DNA of 64,000 nt, taken from the NCBI GenBank assembly GCA_903871855.1, contig CAIQIK010000016.1, forward strand, positions 62,001-126,000, given 5' to 3'. Made by a program: the position numbers and the translations under genes. Each line of letters starts with the position of its first letter. Position 1 is the stretch's first letter. This document shows positions 10,372-20,678 of the stretch, in pieces. Origin of the DNA: an uncultured Caldisericota bacterium (GTDB taxonomy: Bacteria; Caldisericota; Caldisericia; Cryosericales; Cryosericaceae). A model generated the notes under the pieces. That model did no database searches. It worked only from the letters and a program-made list of their open reading frames with translations, and was not told the origin of the DNA.

Positions 10372-13300
10372 TTATTCGTTGTCTTCCAGCACTACCTTGG
10401 TACTTTTTGTACGAGTGTCTCCTGCCTTCGGCAATGTCTCCAGATCCAGCCCAAGCCCGCGAAGCTCCTTCACGAGAACGTTAAACGACTCTGGAGAGCC
10501 CGTTTCGAAGAGATTATTTCCTTTTGTGAGACGTTCGTAGGCTACACGTCTACCCTCGAGATCATCCGATTTAATCGTCAGCATTTCCTGCAGCACGGTC
10601 GAAGCACCATATGCTTCCAAGGCCCACACTTCCATTTCTCCAAAGCGTTGGCCACCGAACTGTGCTTTGCCACCAATTGGCTGCTGGGTAATGAGAGTGT
10701 AGCGGCCGGTCGAGCGCGCGTGCATTTTGTCTTCGGCTAAGTGAATCAGTTTAAGGATGTATGCTTCTCCTACGGTAACCTGGCTATCAAAACACTTGCC
10801 ATTGACCCCATCTCTAACATCCTCTTTGCCACTGTCGCTGAGCCCAGCCTTGCGAAGCAGCGCCTTGATCTCCTCTTCGGTGGCTCCATTGAAGACGGGC
10901 GTCACCGCACGCTGGTTCAGACGCCGTGCAGCGATTCCGAGGCTGGCTTCGAGCAGCTGGCCGATGTTCATGCGTGAGGGTACGCCGAGTGGACTCAGGA
11001 TGACGTCGACAGGTGTCCCATCCTGCAGGAACGGCATATCCTCCTGCGGCAGGATGCGCGTGATGACCCCCTTGTTTCCATGGCGTCCCGCGACCTTGTC
11101 TCCGACGATGATCTTGCGCTTCTTGGCAACGTAGACTTTTATGATGCGCTCGACCCCAACGGGAAGAGCATCACTCGTGTTGTCTTTCGTGATCTCCTGT
11201 ACATCAATGACGACTCCGTCCTCTCCGGGCGGGACCTTATAAGACGTGTTCTTGTAGTCACGAGCCTTGTCATGGAACAGAGCGAAGTAGACCCTTACCT
11301 CCGGGGACTCTTCCTGTTCAGCGCGTGGGGTGATCTTGCCCACAAGAACATCCTCAGCCTTGACATGCGCACCGACCTGAACCACGCCACGCTCGTCCAG
11401 ATGGCGTGCGAGTTCCTTGGAGACGTTGGGTGGGTCGCGGGTGATCTCCTCTTTGCCGAACTCTGTCGACCTCACCTCGATCTTGTGCTCTTTGATGTGG
11501 ATGGATGAAAGGCTATCGTCGCGCACAAGACGCTCGCTGACGATGACGCCGTCCTGATAGTTATACCCCCTCCAGGGGACATATGCGACCAAGAGGTTCT
11601 TGCCCAAGGCAAGCTCCCCTTCCGCAGACGCATACCCGTTTGCAAGAAGATCGTCGACGTGAACTTCGTCTCCTGTAGAAACGGCCGAGTGTTGGTTAAT
11701 ACACGTGTCCTGGTTCGTTCGCTTGAACTTTTGAAGCTCGAACACGCGAGCCTGGGGTACGGACACGTGCGTCACTCCGTTCTTCGCCATCAGAATCAGG
11801 TCATCGCGGGTCAGCTTTCTCCCGACAGCCAGCCTCTTGACCTTGGGCTTGCGAAGCTGAATGTCTTCAGCCAGCGTCTGACCTGCAAGCGATCCATTGA
11901 CTCGGAAGAGTTCATAGCCTGCTGCTTTGCCAGGATCATACGTCAGGATGCTGGCGTTCTTGTCCCTAGTAAAGAGGTCGCGCAGACTCTCTTCGCCGAC
12001 CATACGACCGATACTGAAACTCAGGTCTTGCGCCGACGTCACATGCAGAATCCGATGGCCAAGAACCTGCTGCCCAATAGGAGTCATGGTAAGGGCCTGC
12101 AGTTCGACCGAGTTCGTCTCGTCGCCCTCCCGTATCGGAAGAGAGCGGATTTTTGCATTATTGATGAGGCGGCCAAGCAGGGTCTCGGTGATTTTCGTGC
12201 CGGCTCTATGCACCTTGTTTTTGCCTTCCTGCACATCCTCAGCCAGCACCTTACCGACCAAACCATCATTGGTCTGTACATCAAACAGGTCTGTCAGCGA
12301 ATTCTGAACAACGGAACCTGCGAGAACATACTGAAACGATTCGACCCCGGCATCTGCAAGAGCCTCGATTTGCTCGCGCGAAATCTCCGAGCCTACCAGC
12401 TTGAGAGTACTCTCCGGAACACCGGCAGGTGCAAACGAAATGGGCACCATGCGGACATCGCCGAGAATGCCGGGCTCACTCGTATCTGAAGCGAGCATGA
12501 CAGGCATGACATCCACCGGAATACTGCCGGCCTGAAGGTCTGCCACGCTGACTGCAGGCGAGATGCGGATCTGCTCGGCATCCACATACGAGACGATCCC
12601 GTCCACATCGCTGAGCACGAGGTCACCATTGTCGCGAACAACTCGTCCCTCCATGGCAGTCGAAACGCGCGCGCGATCGGGACGAACCAGCGGCACTGCC
12701 TGCCGCTGCATGTTGCAGCCCATGAGGGCGCGGTTTGCGTCATCATGTTCCAGAAAGGGGATCAACGAAGCCGAGATCCCAAATACCTGAGACGGCAAGA
12801 GGTCAATGTAGTCGACCTTGCCTGCGAGAAGCTCTTTCGGGAGGATTTCGCCGCCTTCGCTACGCTGCCGGGCGATAACTGTCTTCGAGGTGAGATGGTT
12901 CTTCTCATCGACAGCGGTATTGGCTTGAGCGATCGAATGGTGCTCTTCCTCCTCGGCATCCATATAGACAACGTTCTTCTCGTCCTTGCGACCATTCGCA
13001 ACTTTGGCGTACGGTGCGGTGATGAATCCATATTGGTCAAGTTTGGCATATGAGCTCAAACTGTTGATAAGTCCTATGTTTCCGCCCTCTGGAGTCTCGA
13101 TGGGGCAAATACGACTGTAGTGGGAAGAATGGATGTCGCGAACCTCCACGCCTGCTCGCTTTCTGTTCAGACCGCCTGGTCCGAGAGAACTCAGGCGCCT
13201 CTTATGTGCAAGACTCGAGAGTGGATTGATCTGTTCCATAAACTGGGATAGCTGACTCTGCCCGAAAAAGTTCCTGATAGACGAGATGACCGGTTTGGTG

Positions 13301-14559
13301 TTGAGGACATTCTGGAGGTTCATCATCTGCTCGGACGAGTAGATCGTGACCTTGTCACGGGTCGCCTTGGCTACCTTCAACATGCTGTCCTGAATTTCTT
13401 CGGCAAGCAACTCCCCAACGCGCCTGATACGACGGTTCGCCAAGCTATCGATATCATCGAAGTTGGCCTTGCGTTCGCGGATGTCAATCAGATGCCGAAT
13501 GATGGAGATATAGTCGTCTCTGGTCAGAACAGCAGAATTACTGTCTGTTCCAAATCGTTTGTTGATCTTGTAGCGACCAATAAGTGTGAACGTATTGTAT
13601 GCCTGGTCGGTCAGAAGAGTCGACAGCAGACTCTGCGCAGCTTCGAGCGTAAGACGCTCCTTCGGCTGCATCTCCTTGAAGATCTGCTTCACCGCCTCTT
13701 CCTGATTCGTGGTCTTATCGGCCTTGAGGGTTTTGACAATCCAGCGGTCAGGCTGCCTGCTGCTGACCAGGAACGAGCTCGCGCCATGATTCTCGAGAAG
13801 GCTCATTGCTTTCCCCGTGATTGCAGCACCTTCCTTGATGATCTCCTTCCCCTTGGAATCCAGAAGTGGCTCGACAGCTGTATACTCGGCCTGACCGAAC
13901 ACAGACCGAAGCTGTTCGGTCGATAGGCGCTCGGTCTTCTCGATGGTGAAAAGGCGCTCGATCTCCTCGTTGGACTCGATGCCGAGAGCCTTGAGCACGA
14001 GAGTCACGGGGATCTTGTGAGCCTTCTTCCGAAGACGCGTATAAATAACATCGTCCTTGCCAGCCTCAATTTCCATCCAGTTTCCCCGGTCAGGAATAAG
14101 GGTCACCATGTAGATTTGTGCGCCGGACAGCTTGTCCTTCCCACCCTCGAAATAGACGCCAGGCGAGCGGACCAGTTGTGAAACGATCACACGTTCCGCG
14201 CCATTGATCAGGAACGTTCCAAATGGCGTCATGAGCGGAATCTGCGTGATAATAAGCGGCTGTTCCCGTATCTCGCCGGTTTCCTTGTCGATAAGGCGAA
14301 AATTGGCACGAACCATCGCCTCAAAGCTCAGCCCTGCCTTGCGGCAGTTCTCCATCGATTTGGCCGGCTGTTCGATATCGTGGTTCACATACTCGATCCG
14401 CAGTTTGGCGGTATCGATGGGAAACACTCTCGCGAAGATCTGGGCGAATCCTGGTCCCAGAAGCCAGTCGTAAGACGTCTTCTGGAGCTGGAGGAGGTCG
14501 GGCATCGCGTAACTTGATTTGATTTTGGTAAAGTCTATACTATCTCCTGCCACGCGCAT
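10372..14559 (-). CDS. rpoB: RNA polymerase subunit beta
   Basis: The beta subunit, 1395 aa, longer than the E. coli protein (1342). The start is ATG with AGGAG 4 nt upstream. The rifampicin pocket reads SQLSQFMEQINPLS and HKRRLSSLGPGG: E442 and I444 replace E. coli Asp516 and Asn518, while the Ser531 and His526 positions are conserved. A segment of about 280 residues (roughly 660-943) lies between DGIVSYVDAEQI and KRTNQDTCINQ, where E. coli has about 40. It contains at least two similar repeats (LAEDVQ..K.KV near 768 and LAEDIQ..K.KV near 893). It is not preceded by rplJ-rplL; its own promoter lies 45 nt upstream. Confidence 0.97.
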   Translation of the reverse strand: MRVAGDSIDFTKIKSSYAMPDLLQLQKTSYDWLLGPGFAQIFARVFPIDTAKLRIEYVNHDIEQPAKSMENCRKAGLSFEAMVRANFRLIDKETGEIREQPLIITQIPLMTPFGTFLINGAERVIVSQLVRSPGVYFEGGKDKLSGAQIYMVTLIPDRGNWMEIEAGKDDVIYTRLRKKAHKIPVTLVLKALGIESNEEIERLFTIEKTERLSTEQLRSVFGQAEYTAVEPLLDSKGKEIIKEGAAITGKAMSLLENHGASSFLVSSRQPDRWIVKTLKADKTTNQEEAVKQIFKEMQPKERLTLEAAQSLLSTLLTDQAYNTFTLIGRYKINKRFGTDSNSAVLTRDDYISIIRHLIDIRERKANFDDIDSLANRRIRRVGELLAEEIQDSMLKVAKATRDKVTIYSSEQMMNLQNVLNTKPVISSIRNFFGQSQLSQFMEQINPLSSLAHKRRLSSLGPGGLNRKRAGVEVRDIHSSHYSRICPIETPEGGNIGLINSLSSYAKLDQYGFITAPYAKVANGRKDEKNVVYMDAEEEEHHSIAQANTAVDEKNHLTSKTVIARQRSEGGEILPKELLAGKVDYIDLLPSQVFGISASLIPFLEHDDANRALMGCNMQRQAVPLVRPDRARVSTAMEGRVVRDNGDLVLSDVDGIVSYVDAEQIRISPAVSVADLQAGSIPVDVMPVMLASDTSEPGILGDVRMVPISFAPAGVPESTLKLVGSEISREQIEALADAGVESFQYVLAGSVVQNSLTDLFDVQTNDGLVGKVLAEDVQEGKNKVHRAGTKITETLLGRLINNAKIRSLPIREGDETNSVELQALTMTPIGQQVLGHRILHVTSAQDLSFSIGRMVGEESLRDLFTRDKNASILTYDPGKAAGYELFRVNGSLAGQTLAEDIQLRKPKVKRLAVGRKLTRDDLILMAKNGVTHVSVPQARVFELQKFKRTNQDTCINQHSAVSTGDEVHVDDLLANGYASAEGELALGKNLLVAYVPWRGYNYQDGVIVSERLVRDDSLSSIHIKEHKIEVRSTEFGKEEITRDPPNVSKELARHLDERGVVQVGAHVKAEDVLVGKITPRAEQEESPEVRVYFALFHDKARDYKNTSYKVPPGEDGVVIDVQEITKDNTSDALPVGVERIIKVYVAKKRKIIVGDKVAGRHGNKGVITRILPQEDMPFLQDGTPVDVILSPLGVPSRMNIGQLLEASLGIAARRLNQRAVTPVFNGATEEEIKALLRKAGLSDSGKEDVRDGVNGKCFDSQVTVGEAYILKLIHLAEDKMHARSTGRYTLITQQPIGGKAQFGGQRFGEMEVWALEAYGASTVLQEMLTIKSDDLEGRRVAYERLTKGNNLFETGSPESFNVLVKELRGLGLDLETLPKAGDTRTKSTKVVLEDNE

Positions 14560-14603
14560 GGCTCTCCTTTCATGTCGGTGTGAAAAAAAGCGGTCAAATT
14601 AAA

Positions 14604-14631
14604 AGTTTACTCTCTTTTGCTCAGCAGTCAA
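14604..14631 (-). promoter_or_regulatory. Promoter of rpoB operon
   Basis: TTGACT (14626-14631) is followed after 16 nt by TAAACT (14604-14609) on the minus strand, giving a leader of about 38 nt to the rpoB ATG. The rest of the 250-nt gap to the glycosyltransferase gene holds short inverted repeats (14641-14656, 14673-14686, and 14746-14782 with arms CGTTCTC/GAGAACG) but no recognisable gene. Confidence 0.65.
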
Positions 14632-14809
14632 CCGCGTTCTCTCCATAATGTTGGAGGTTGCGCCAATCAGCCTCCCTTGTCAGGGAAATATGTCTTAATG
14701 CTCTCATCTCCCCCTACAATGAGTGCAACATGAGGAATGAGCCTGCGTTCTCCTTTCTATACACATTGCGCATGCGAGAACGGTCTGCCCTTACGCAATA
14801 CTGCTCAAC

Positions 14810-15478
14810 CTACCGTCTGAACAAACCATAGCGCACAAGTACCCCGACAAATCTGAGACTGTCAGTGAGCGAGTTGAACTTGCTCCGTGCCTCCGTTCGG
14901 TAGATGGTTCGTGTCGGCACCCAACCTATCCGATACCCCGCCCTGCCTACCTTGAAGATAACCTCTGTCTCCAGGTCGTACTTGTCCGCGTTCAGCGACA
15001 GAGAAAGGACGGAACTCAGTTTGTAGTAGCGAAAACCGTTCTGACTGTCGGGGACATTCTGTCCAAGGAACAGGCTGGTAAGCAATGAAGATATGTGGTT
15101 AGCAAATCTTCGGATGAAGGGCATCGTCGAGACATTCGACATCCTGTTGCCAATGACCATGTCGTAGCCTTGTTCAGCTGCCGCGATGAACAGTGGAATC
15201 TCAGCAGGGTCATGCTGTCCATCGGCATCAATAGTGACCGCGCCATCATAGTCTTTTTCCATGAGATACCTGAATCCAGTCTTGAGTGCAGCGCCCTTGC
15301 CCACATTGGACTCGTGGCGAAGGACGATGGCCCCCGCGGCATCCGCGGCACTCGCCGTGTTGTCGACGGAACCATCGTCGACGACCACGGTGGTGGTCAC
15401 GAACGGACGGACACCCTCCACGACAGCTGCGATGTTGCGTTCCTCGTTGAACGCGGGAATGACTGCCGCGATTCTCAT
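14810..15478 (-). CDS. Family 2 glycosyltransferase
   Basis: A 222-aa soluble GT-A enzyme of the dolichyl/polyprenyl-phosphate sugar synthase type. PAFNEERNI is near the N-terminus, VVDDGS at about 33-38, NVGKG near 59, and the metal-binding DADGQHDP at about 83-90. No membrane helix follows, so it resembles stand-alone DPM1-like enzymes that transfer a sugar from a nucleotide sugar to a lipid phosphate or other acceptor; the substrate cannot be told. Its start overlaps the acyltransferase stop by 4 nt (ATGA). It is the last gene of the long minus-strand run. A role in envelope lipid glycosylation is inferred from the neighbour only. Confidence 0.85.
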   Translation of the reverse strand: MRIAAVIPAFNEERNIAAVVEGVRPFVTTTVVVDDGSVDNTASAADAAGAIVLRHESNVGKGAALKTGFRYLMEKDYDGAVTIDADGQHDPAEIPLFIAAAEQGYDMVIGNRMSNVSTMPFIRRFANHISSLLTSLFLGQNVPDSQNGFRYYKLSSVLSLSLNADKYDLETEVIFKVGRAGYRIGWVPTRTIYRTEARSKFNSLTDSLRFVGVLVRYGLFRR

Positions 15479-16332
15479 GCGGCGGTACCCCAGAAATCGA
15501 AGAAGTTCAGAAACTGCGTGGGATCCTGGTCGACAATAGCCTCGTACTGTTGCGCGAAGTCCACAACAAAGGCCCGTACCCAGGACCGCTCGTCTGAGGC
15601 TTCCGGGTCGATCGGTCGGCCAAACTCCAGTAGAAATCTGCCATCTGGCTGTCGTACAGGGAAAATAGGAATCCCGACGAGCTTCCTGCGAAAGGAAAGC
15701 ACTGCTGCACCGCGCGGAAAGCGGACTGGGTGCCCAAAGAACCTTACTTCCTCGCCACCGTTCGCATAGTCTCTGTCAGAGACAATAGCCGGCACTTCGC
15801 CCTCCGGTAGATGCCGGAGGAGCTCCCTCAATCCGAACCGAACGTCGTGGGCAGTCACTCCAAAACGAGCACGGAGCAACTCATAGATCTGTTGGACGAC
15901 CCGGTTGTTCTGGGTGAGCGCAATCGCGTGCGTCCTGTAACCACTAAGGCCAAACATTGCCCCGGCCAGTTCCCAATCGCCATAATGCCCGCCAAGCAGG
16001 CAGACCGGCCTGCCACCGGATCGCTGGTCGAGCAGCGCACGTATGTCTGCGAAGTTCACGGCCATTGACCTGATATGATCATCACTGGTGGACGGTACCC
16101 TGAAGAAGTCGACCAGGTTCATGCCGGCTTGTTCGAATGTCCGCAATGCCAGCCGTGACAGCTCTCGATGATTTGCTTCAGGCCGCATGATGCGCAGGTT
16201 CGCAAAGACACCTCGCCTCTGCGTGGCGTTGAAGACAAAGTAACCCCACGCCATGAGCCTCGCAATGGCCCGTCTGAGCCAGGCGGGTAATACAACAGCG
16301 ACGCGGAAGGCCGCAACATACCAGAAAGCCAT
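15475..16332 (-). CDS. LpxL/HtrB-like lipid acyltransferase
   Basis: 285 aa, matching the lysophospholipid/lipid A biosynthesis acyltransferase family. The catalytic HX4E motif is seen in GGHYGDWELAG, and a hydrophobic N-terminus (WYVAAFRVAVVLPAWLRR) is likely membrane-associated. Further family-like blocks are VPAIVSDRDYANGG and FPRGAAVLSFRRK. True LpxL acts on lipid A, whereas relatives in monoderms or in PIM synthesis acylate other glycolipids, so the acceptor is open. It is sandwiched between a Nudix hydrolase (3-nt gap) and a glycosyltransferase (4-nt overlap), which suggests one envelope-lipid step. Confidence 0.85.
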   Translation of the reverse strand: MAFWYVAAFRVAVVLPAWLRRAIARLMAWGYFVFNATQRRGVFANLRIMRPEANHRELSRLALRTFEQAGMNLVDFFRVPSTSDDHIRSMAVNFADIRALLDQRSGGRPVCLLGGHYGDWELAGAMFGLSGYRTHAIALTQNNRVVQQIYELLRARFGVTAHDVRFGLRELLRHLPEGEVPAIVSDRDYANGGEEVRFFGHPVRFPRGAAVLSFRRKLVGIPIFPVRQPDGRFLLEFGRPIDPEASDERSWVRAFVVDFAQQYEAIVDQDPTQFLNFFDFWGTAA

Positions 16333-16335
16333 CGC

Positions 16336-16896
16336 CTAGCAGCCCCGCGGTCCTTCGAACGCTGCATACCACAGCAACCCGATGAGCGTCTTAGCATCGC
16401 TCATGCGCCCGTCACGGCATCGTTCAATGGCTTCGCCGACGGGCATCAGAATCGGGTTGATGAACTCATCGGAGTCCATCTCGGTGAGGCCGTGCTGAAG
16501 GCCCTTCGCAACGTACAGGGTCAGACGTTCATCGACGAAGCCGGGACTGGGCCAGAATTCAATGCACTTCTTCCAGGAGCTTGCAACATATCCGGTCTCT
16601 TCACGGAGTTCGCGGCGTGCGGCGGTGAGAAAGTGTTCCCGCACGTCACGACGCCCAGCCGGGATCTCAAGCATGACTGTCTCGGGTGCTGGTCTGTATT
16701 GGCGCACAAGCACGACGCGATTGTCGGCCGTCACTGCCACGACGCAGACAGCTCCGCCTGCATACGTCACGACGTCCCGATGAACGAAGCGGTCGTCCGG
16801 CAATCGGACGACCTTGTCCAGGACCTCTATGGACTTTCCGAGATACGCCTGTCGACACGACACGACCGCCTCGAACATCCGCTGACGTATCCTCAA
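16336..16896 (-). CDS. Nudix hydrolase, ADP-ribose pyrophosphatase type
   Basis: 186 aa with a perfect Nudix box: G-x5-E-x7-R-E-x-x-E-E-x-G in GRRDVREHFLTAARRELREE and the following TG. The preceding VVLVRQYRPAPETVMLEIPAGR is characteristic of ADP-ribose diphosphatases (NudF-like), which clear ADP-ribose to AMP and ribose-5-phosphate. The start overlaps the V-ATPase subunit D stop by 4 nt (ATGA), so it is translationally coupled to the ATPase operon although no functional link is obvious. Confidence 0.9.
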   Translation of the reverse strand: MRIRQRMFEAVVSCRQAYLGKSIEVLDKVVRLPDDRFVHRDVVTYAGGAVCVVAVTADNRVVLVRQYRPAPETVMLEIPAGRRDVREHFLTAARRELREETGYVASSWKKCIEFWPSPGFVDERLTLYVAKGLQHGLTEMDSDEFINPILMPVGEAIERCRDGRMSDAKTLIGLLWYAAFEGPRGC

Positions 16897-17513
16897 TGAG
16901 ATTGGATCATCTCCTTGATCTTCAGAAGTCTCGTTATGTTTGCTCGCTCATTCTCGTCCAGTTTCGACGTAATGAACCGAATCGTCTCCTCAAGATTCGG
17001 GATCATCACGTATTCGAGAGCATTCACGCGCCGCCTGGTCCGCTCGATTTCCTCCGCCATCAGGCGTATGCTTGCCTCAATCTGAGCCAGCTTCACGATA
17101 GACGGCATCAACTCATACAACCTCAGAAGCGAAGCTTCCACGCCGGCTCCCTCCAACCCGGCAAATGACGGAGACTCGAAATCTGAGATCGAGAAGGACA
17201 ACACAGGCAAGGCCACATTCATGACAGTTTTGGTCCCAGCTTCAATGTTGAGACGCGTAGAGACTGTTCGCGAGAGAAGCTCCACGACGACCGCCGGGTA
17301 CGTGGCGGTTTGACCCTTGAAAGCAGCCAGTGCATCCGGCAGTTCATGGTCAACGTGCGCCCGATAGTCACTGTACTCCTCGGCAAGCTTGATGAATGTC
17401 TTCATGAGACCCTCGAGCTTGTCCTTGAGAAGCTTGTGACCTCGCCGAGCAAGAACAAAACGCTTCTGCAGCCGCAGAAGCTCCATCCTGGTCGGGTTGA
17501 CCTTGAGGATCAT
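16893..17513 (-). CDS. ntpD: V-type ATPase subunit D (central stalk)
   Basis: A 206-aa central rotor shaft subunit. It starts MILKVNPTRMELLRLQKR, the family N-terminus, and has two long coiled-coil ends with a non-helical middle. An upstream in-frame ATG (17612) lies within ntpB and is rejected; ATG 17513 is 8 nt after the ntpB stop. It is the last ATPase gene in the order of an Enterococcus ntp operon, followed directly by the Nudix gene. Confidence 0.95.
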   Translation of the reverse strand: MILKVNPTRMELLRLQKRFVLARRGHKLLKDKLEGLMKTFIKLAEEYSDYRAHVDHELPDALAAFKGQTATYPAVVVELLSRTVSTRLNIEAGTKTVMNVALPVLSFSISDFESPSFAGLEGAGVEASLLRLYELMPSIVKLAQIEASIRLMAEEIERTRRRVNALEYVMIPNLEETIRFITSKLDENERANITRLLKIKEMIQSH

Positions 17514-17521
17514 CGCTCTGC

Positions 17522-18898
17522 CTACGCCGTTTGCTTCGGCATGTACTTCTCTATCATGGCTGGCGAGACACGCTTGAGTTCCTGCAGCGGTAGCATCGAG
17601 AGAAGCTCCCATCCGATAGACAAGGTTTGTTCGATCGACCGATCCTCGTCGCGCCCTTGTCGGACAAAACGACGTTCAAACTCATCCGAGAATTTCACGA
17701 AAGTCCGATCCGTCTCTGTGAGCGCTGACTCCCCAAGAACAATTGCAAGCTCCTTGGCATCTCGTCCTCGGGCATATGCGGCGAACAGCTCGTTGAGAAG
17801 GCCGGCGTGATCCTCGCGTGTCTTGCCCCCCCCGATACCCTTGTCCTTCAGCCGGGAAAGCGATGGAAGCACATCGATCGGTGGGTAGATGCCTGCCTGA
17901 TGCAGTGACCTGCTCAAGAAGATCTGTCCCTCAGTAATGTAGCCTGTGAGGTCTGGAATGGGATGTGTCTTGTCGTCTTCGGGCATGGTCAGGATCGGCA
18001 ACTGAGTAATCGATCCCTTCTTGTCCTTGATGCGGCCGGCTCGCTCATAGATAGTAGCCAGATCCGTATAGAGGTATCCTGGGTAGCCGCGCCTGCCCGG
18101 CACCTCTTTCCGAGCTGCAGAGATCTCGCGCAGAGCTTCACAGTAGTTGGTCATATCGGAAAGGATTACTAGAACGTGCATTCCGAGTTCGAAAGCCAGG
18201 TACTCGGCAGCAGACAGTGCAAACCGGGGAGTTGCTATACGCTCGATGACTGGGTCATTTGCCAGGTTCATGAACAGCACCGACTGATTGATTGCGCCAC
18301 TCTTGCGGAAATCTGATATGAAGTAGTCGGCTTCCTCGAATGTGATGCCCATCGCGCCAAAAACGACGGCGAACTCGTCGGTTCCGGAAAGCACGCGAGC
18401 TTGCCTGGCAATTTGTGCTGCGATCTCGGCATGAGGAAGGCCACTGCCTGAGAAGATTGGCAGCTTCTGACCCCGGACGAGAGTGTTAAGCCCGTCGATT
18501 GCAGAAATGCCAGTCTGTATGAACTCGTTGGGGTAGTCGCGCGCATACGGATTCATAGGATCGCCATTGATGTCCAGCACTTTCTCAGGGAGAATCGGAG
18601 CAACTCCATCGATCGGTGCTCCGAGTCCATTGAACACCCGGCCAACGATGTCACGTGAAACGCCAAACTGCAATCCGTGTCCAAGGAATCGAGTCACTGT
18701 CTGACCGAGATCCATTCCCGACGAACCTTCAAAGACCTGAACCAGAACAGTGTCCCCGGAGACCTCGAGCACCTGGCCGTGCCTCAGTCCCGAGATCGTG
18801 CGCAGCTCGACGAGTTCACCGTACTTAACGTCCTGAGCCCCATCCAGAAGGACAAGCGGCCCCACGATTTCGCGGACCGTTCGGTAATCCTTATTCAT
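17522..18898 (-). CDS. ntpB: V-type ATPase subunit B
   Basis: The non-catalytic nucleotide-binding subunit of the V1 head, 458 aa. It reads [13 protein letters not shown] at the N-terminus, [30 protein letters not shown] in the middle (no classical P-loop, as expected for B), and [22 protein letters not shown]. The start at 18898 follows AGGAG and overlaps the ntpA stop by 8 nt; a longer reading from 18943 would extend into ntpA. Confidence 0.96.
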   Translation of the reverse strand: MNKDYRTVREIVGPLVLLDGAQDVKYGELVELRTISGLRHGQVLEVSGDTVLVQVFEGSSGMDLGQTVTRFLGHGLQFGVSRDIVGRVFNGLGAPIDGVAPILPEKVLDINGDPMNPYARDYPNEFIQTGISAIDGLNTLVRGQKLPIFSGSGLPHAEIAAQIARQARVLSGTDEFAVVFGAMGITFEEADYFISDFRKSGAINQSVLFMNLANDPVIERIATPRFALSAAEYLAFELGMHVLVILSDMTNYCEALREISAARKEVPGRRGYPGYLYTDLATIYERAGRIKDKKGSITQLPILTMPEDDKTHPIPDLTGYITEGQIFLSRSLHQAGIYPPIDVLPSLSRLKDKGIGGGKTREDHAGLLNELFAAYARGRDAKELAIVLGESALTETDRTFVKFSDEFERRFVRQGRDEDRSIEQTLSIGWELLSMLPLQELKRVSPAMIEKYMPKQTA

Positions 18899-20678
18899 GG
18901 TACTCCTCCCGTGCAGTCGTGTCCATTTCCGAAAGAGTCTCAAAATCCTTCGTTATACAGTTCTCAAGCCTGTCGAACGCAGCAAGGTTCGCCTCGGGAA
19001 TGCTCTTTGAGCGAGCGATCTCGATTCTGTCCGGCATCGCGAGAACAGCGTCGAGCGGGACGCCCCCCGATACAGCCTTGCCCGCCAGATGGCTCCACAA
19101 CATGATGACGTCAAGCATTCGCAACTGCTTGCGGAGAGACGTGTAGCTGTCGCCCTCGGTGAACGCTCCCTGCTGGAGGAAGTCCTCACGTATCGACTTC
19201 GCCGACTCCAGTACCAGCCGGTCCGCTACAGACAGCGCATCGACGCCAACGAGACGAACAAGCTCCTGCAACTCCGCTTCCTTCTGAAGCAGAGCTCGAA
19301 CCTCGCGGACGTTCTGACTCCAGCGCTCGCCGAGTTCCTTGTCGTAGAAACGCTCGAGCAGGTCACTGTACAGCGAGTAAGACTGAAGCCAGTCGATCGC
19401 CGGAAAGTGCCGCGCGTAGGCAAGACGGGAGTCGAGTGCCCAGAAAACCTTGACCGCCCTGAGCGTAGCCTGAACGACCGGTTCGGATAAGTCACCACCG
19501 GGAGGAGACACGGCCCCGATGACACTCAGACTGCCTTCTCTTGGTTGACTGCCAAGACTCATGGATCTGCCGGCGCGTTCATAGAACGCTGCTACTCGTG
19601 ATGCTAGGTAGGCCGGATAGCCCTCTTCACCGGGCATTTCTTCCAGTCGTCCCGAGATCTCACGCATAGCTTCTGCCCACCGCGACGTCGAGTCTGCCAT
19701 CAGGGCGACGCTGTAGCCCATGTCGCGGAAGTACTCGGCTATCGTGATGCCAGTGAAAACCGAAGCCTCCCGAGCTGCGACGGGCATGTTGGATGTATTC
19801 GCGATGAGGACGGTGCGATTCATCAGAACTTCGCCGGTCTTCGGGTCCTTGAGCTTCGGGAATTCCTGCAAGACGTCTGTCATCTCATTCCCACGCTCGC
19901 CACAGCCGACATAGACAATAATGTCGGCATTCGCCCACTTTGCCAGCTGGTGTTGGATGACCGTCTTGCCGCTGCCGAAAGGTCCGGGAACGCACGCCGT
20001 TCCGCCCTTGGCGACAGGGAACAGGGCATCGATGACACGCTGCCCGGTCACCAGCGGGGTATCCGGAGCCATGCGTCGGGAAAAGGGTCTGCCGTTGCGG
20101 ACTGGCCACCGCTGGATCATGGTCATGGGTTGTTCTTCGCCCGACTCGGCACGCAGGACTGCGACGGGTTCCTCGACAGTGAGATCGTCCTTTGCTATTG
20201 AGACGATCCGGCCCGCCATTCCCTTGGGGACCATGATCTGGTGCAGGACAGCGTGGGTCTCCTGGACCGACCCGATGATGTCCCCTTCGACGAGGACGTC
20301 ACCCACCTTCACACACGGAACAAAGTGCCACTTCCGGTCGCGGGACAGCGCAGGAAGAGCCACGCCACGGGGAATGAAGTTGCCATACTGCGCGCGGATA
20401 GTGTCGAGCGGTCGTTGAATTCCATCATAAATCGAAGTGATGAGGCCCGGCCCGAGTTCCACAGTAAGAAGATTCCCTGTCTGGACGACAGGTTCGCCCG
20501 GCCCGACGCCGCTTGTCTCTTCATAGACCTGGATGCTCGCCATCTCGCCTCGAAGCTCGATAATCTCACCAAAGAGCTTTGCGTGGCCGACGCGCACCAG
20601 CTCATACATCTGCGGGTTCGTCAGTCCCTTGGCGACGACGAGCGGTCCGGCAACCTTGACGATCTCACCGTGTGTCAT
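18891..20678 (-). CDS. ntpA: V-type ATPase catalytic subunit A
   Basis: The catalytic subunit, 595 aa, with the P-loop GPFGSGKT, the Walker B region [15 protein letters not shown] and [13 protein letters not shown], and the bulge (non-homologous) region typical of A subunits. The start overlaps subunit F by 14 nt. There is no sign of an intein, which some V-ATPase A genes carry. It works with subunits B and D and the K ring to couple ATP to ion transport at the cytoplasmic membrane. Confidence 0.97.
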   Translation of the reverse strand: MTHGEIVKVAGPLVVAKGLTNPQMYELVRVGHAKLFGEIIELRGEMASIQVYEETSGVGPGEPVVQTGNLLTVELGPGLITSIYDGIQRPLDTIRAQYGNFIPRGVALPALSRDRKWHFVPCVKVGDVLVEGDIIGSVQETHAVLHQIMVPKGMAGRIVSIAKDDLTVEEPVAVLRAESGEEQPMTMIQRWPVRNGRPFSRRMAPDTPLVTGQRVIDALFPVAKGGTACVPGPFGSGKTVIQHQLAKWANADIIVYVGCGERGNEMTDVLQEFPKLKDPKTGEVLMNRTVLIANTSNMPVAAREASVFTGITIAEYFRDMGYSVALMADSTSRWAEAMREISGRLEEMPGEEGYPAYLASRVAAFYERAGRSMSLGSQPREGSLSVIGAVSPPGGDLSEPVVQATLRAVKVFWALDSRLAYARHFPAIDWLQSYSLYSDLLERFYDKELGERWSQNVREVRALLQKEAELQELVRLVGVDALSVADRLVLESAKSIREDFLQQGAFTEGDSYTSLRKQLRMLDVIMLWSHLAGKAVSGGVPLDAVLAMPDRIEIARSKSIPEANLAAFDRLENCITKDFETLSEMDTTAREEYHE

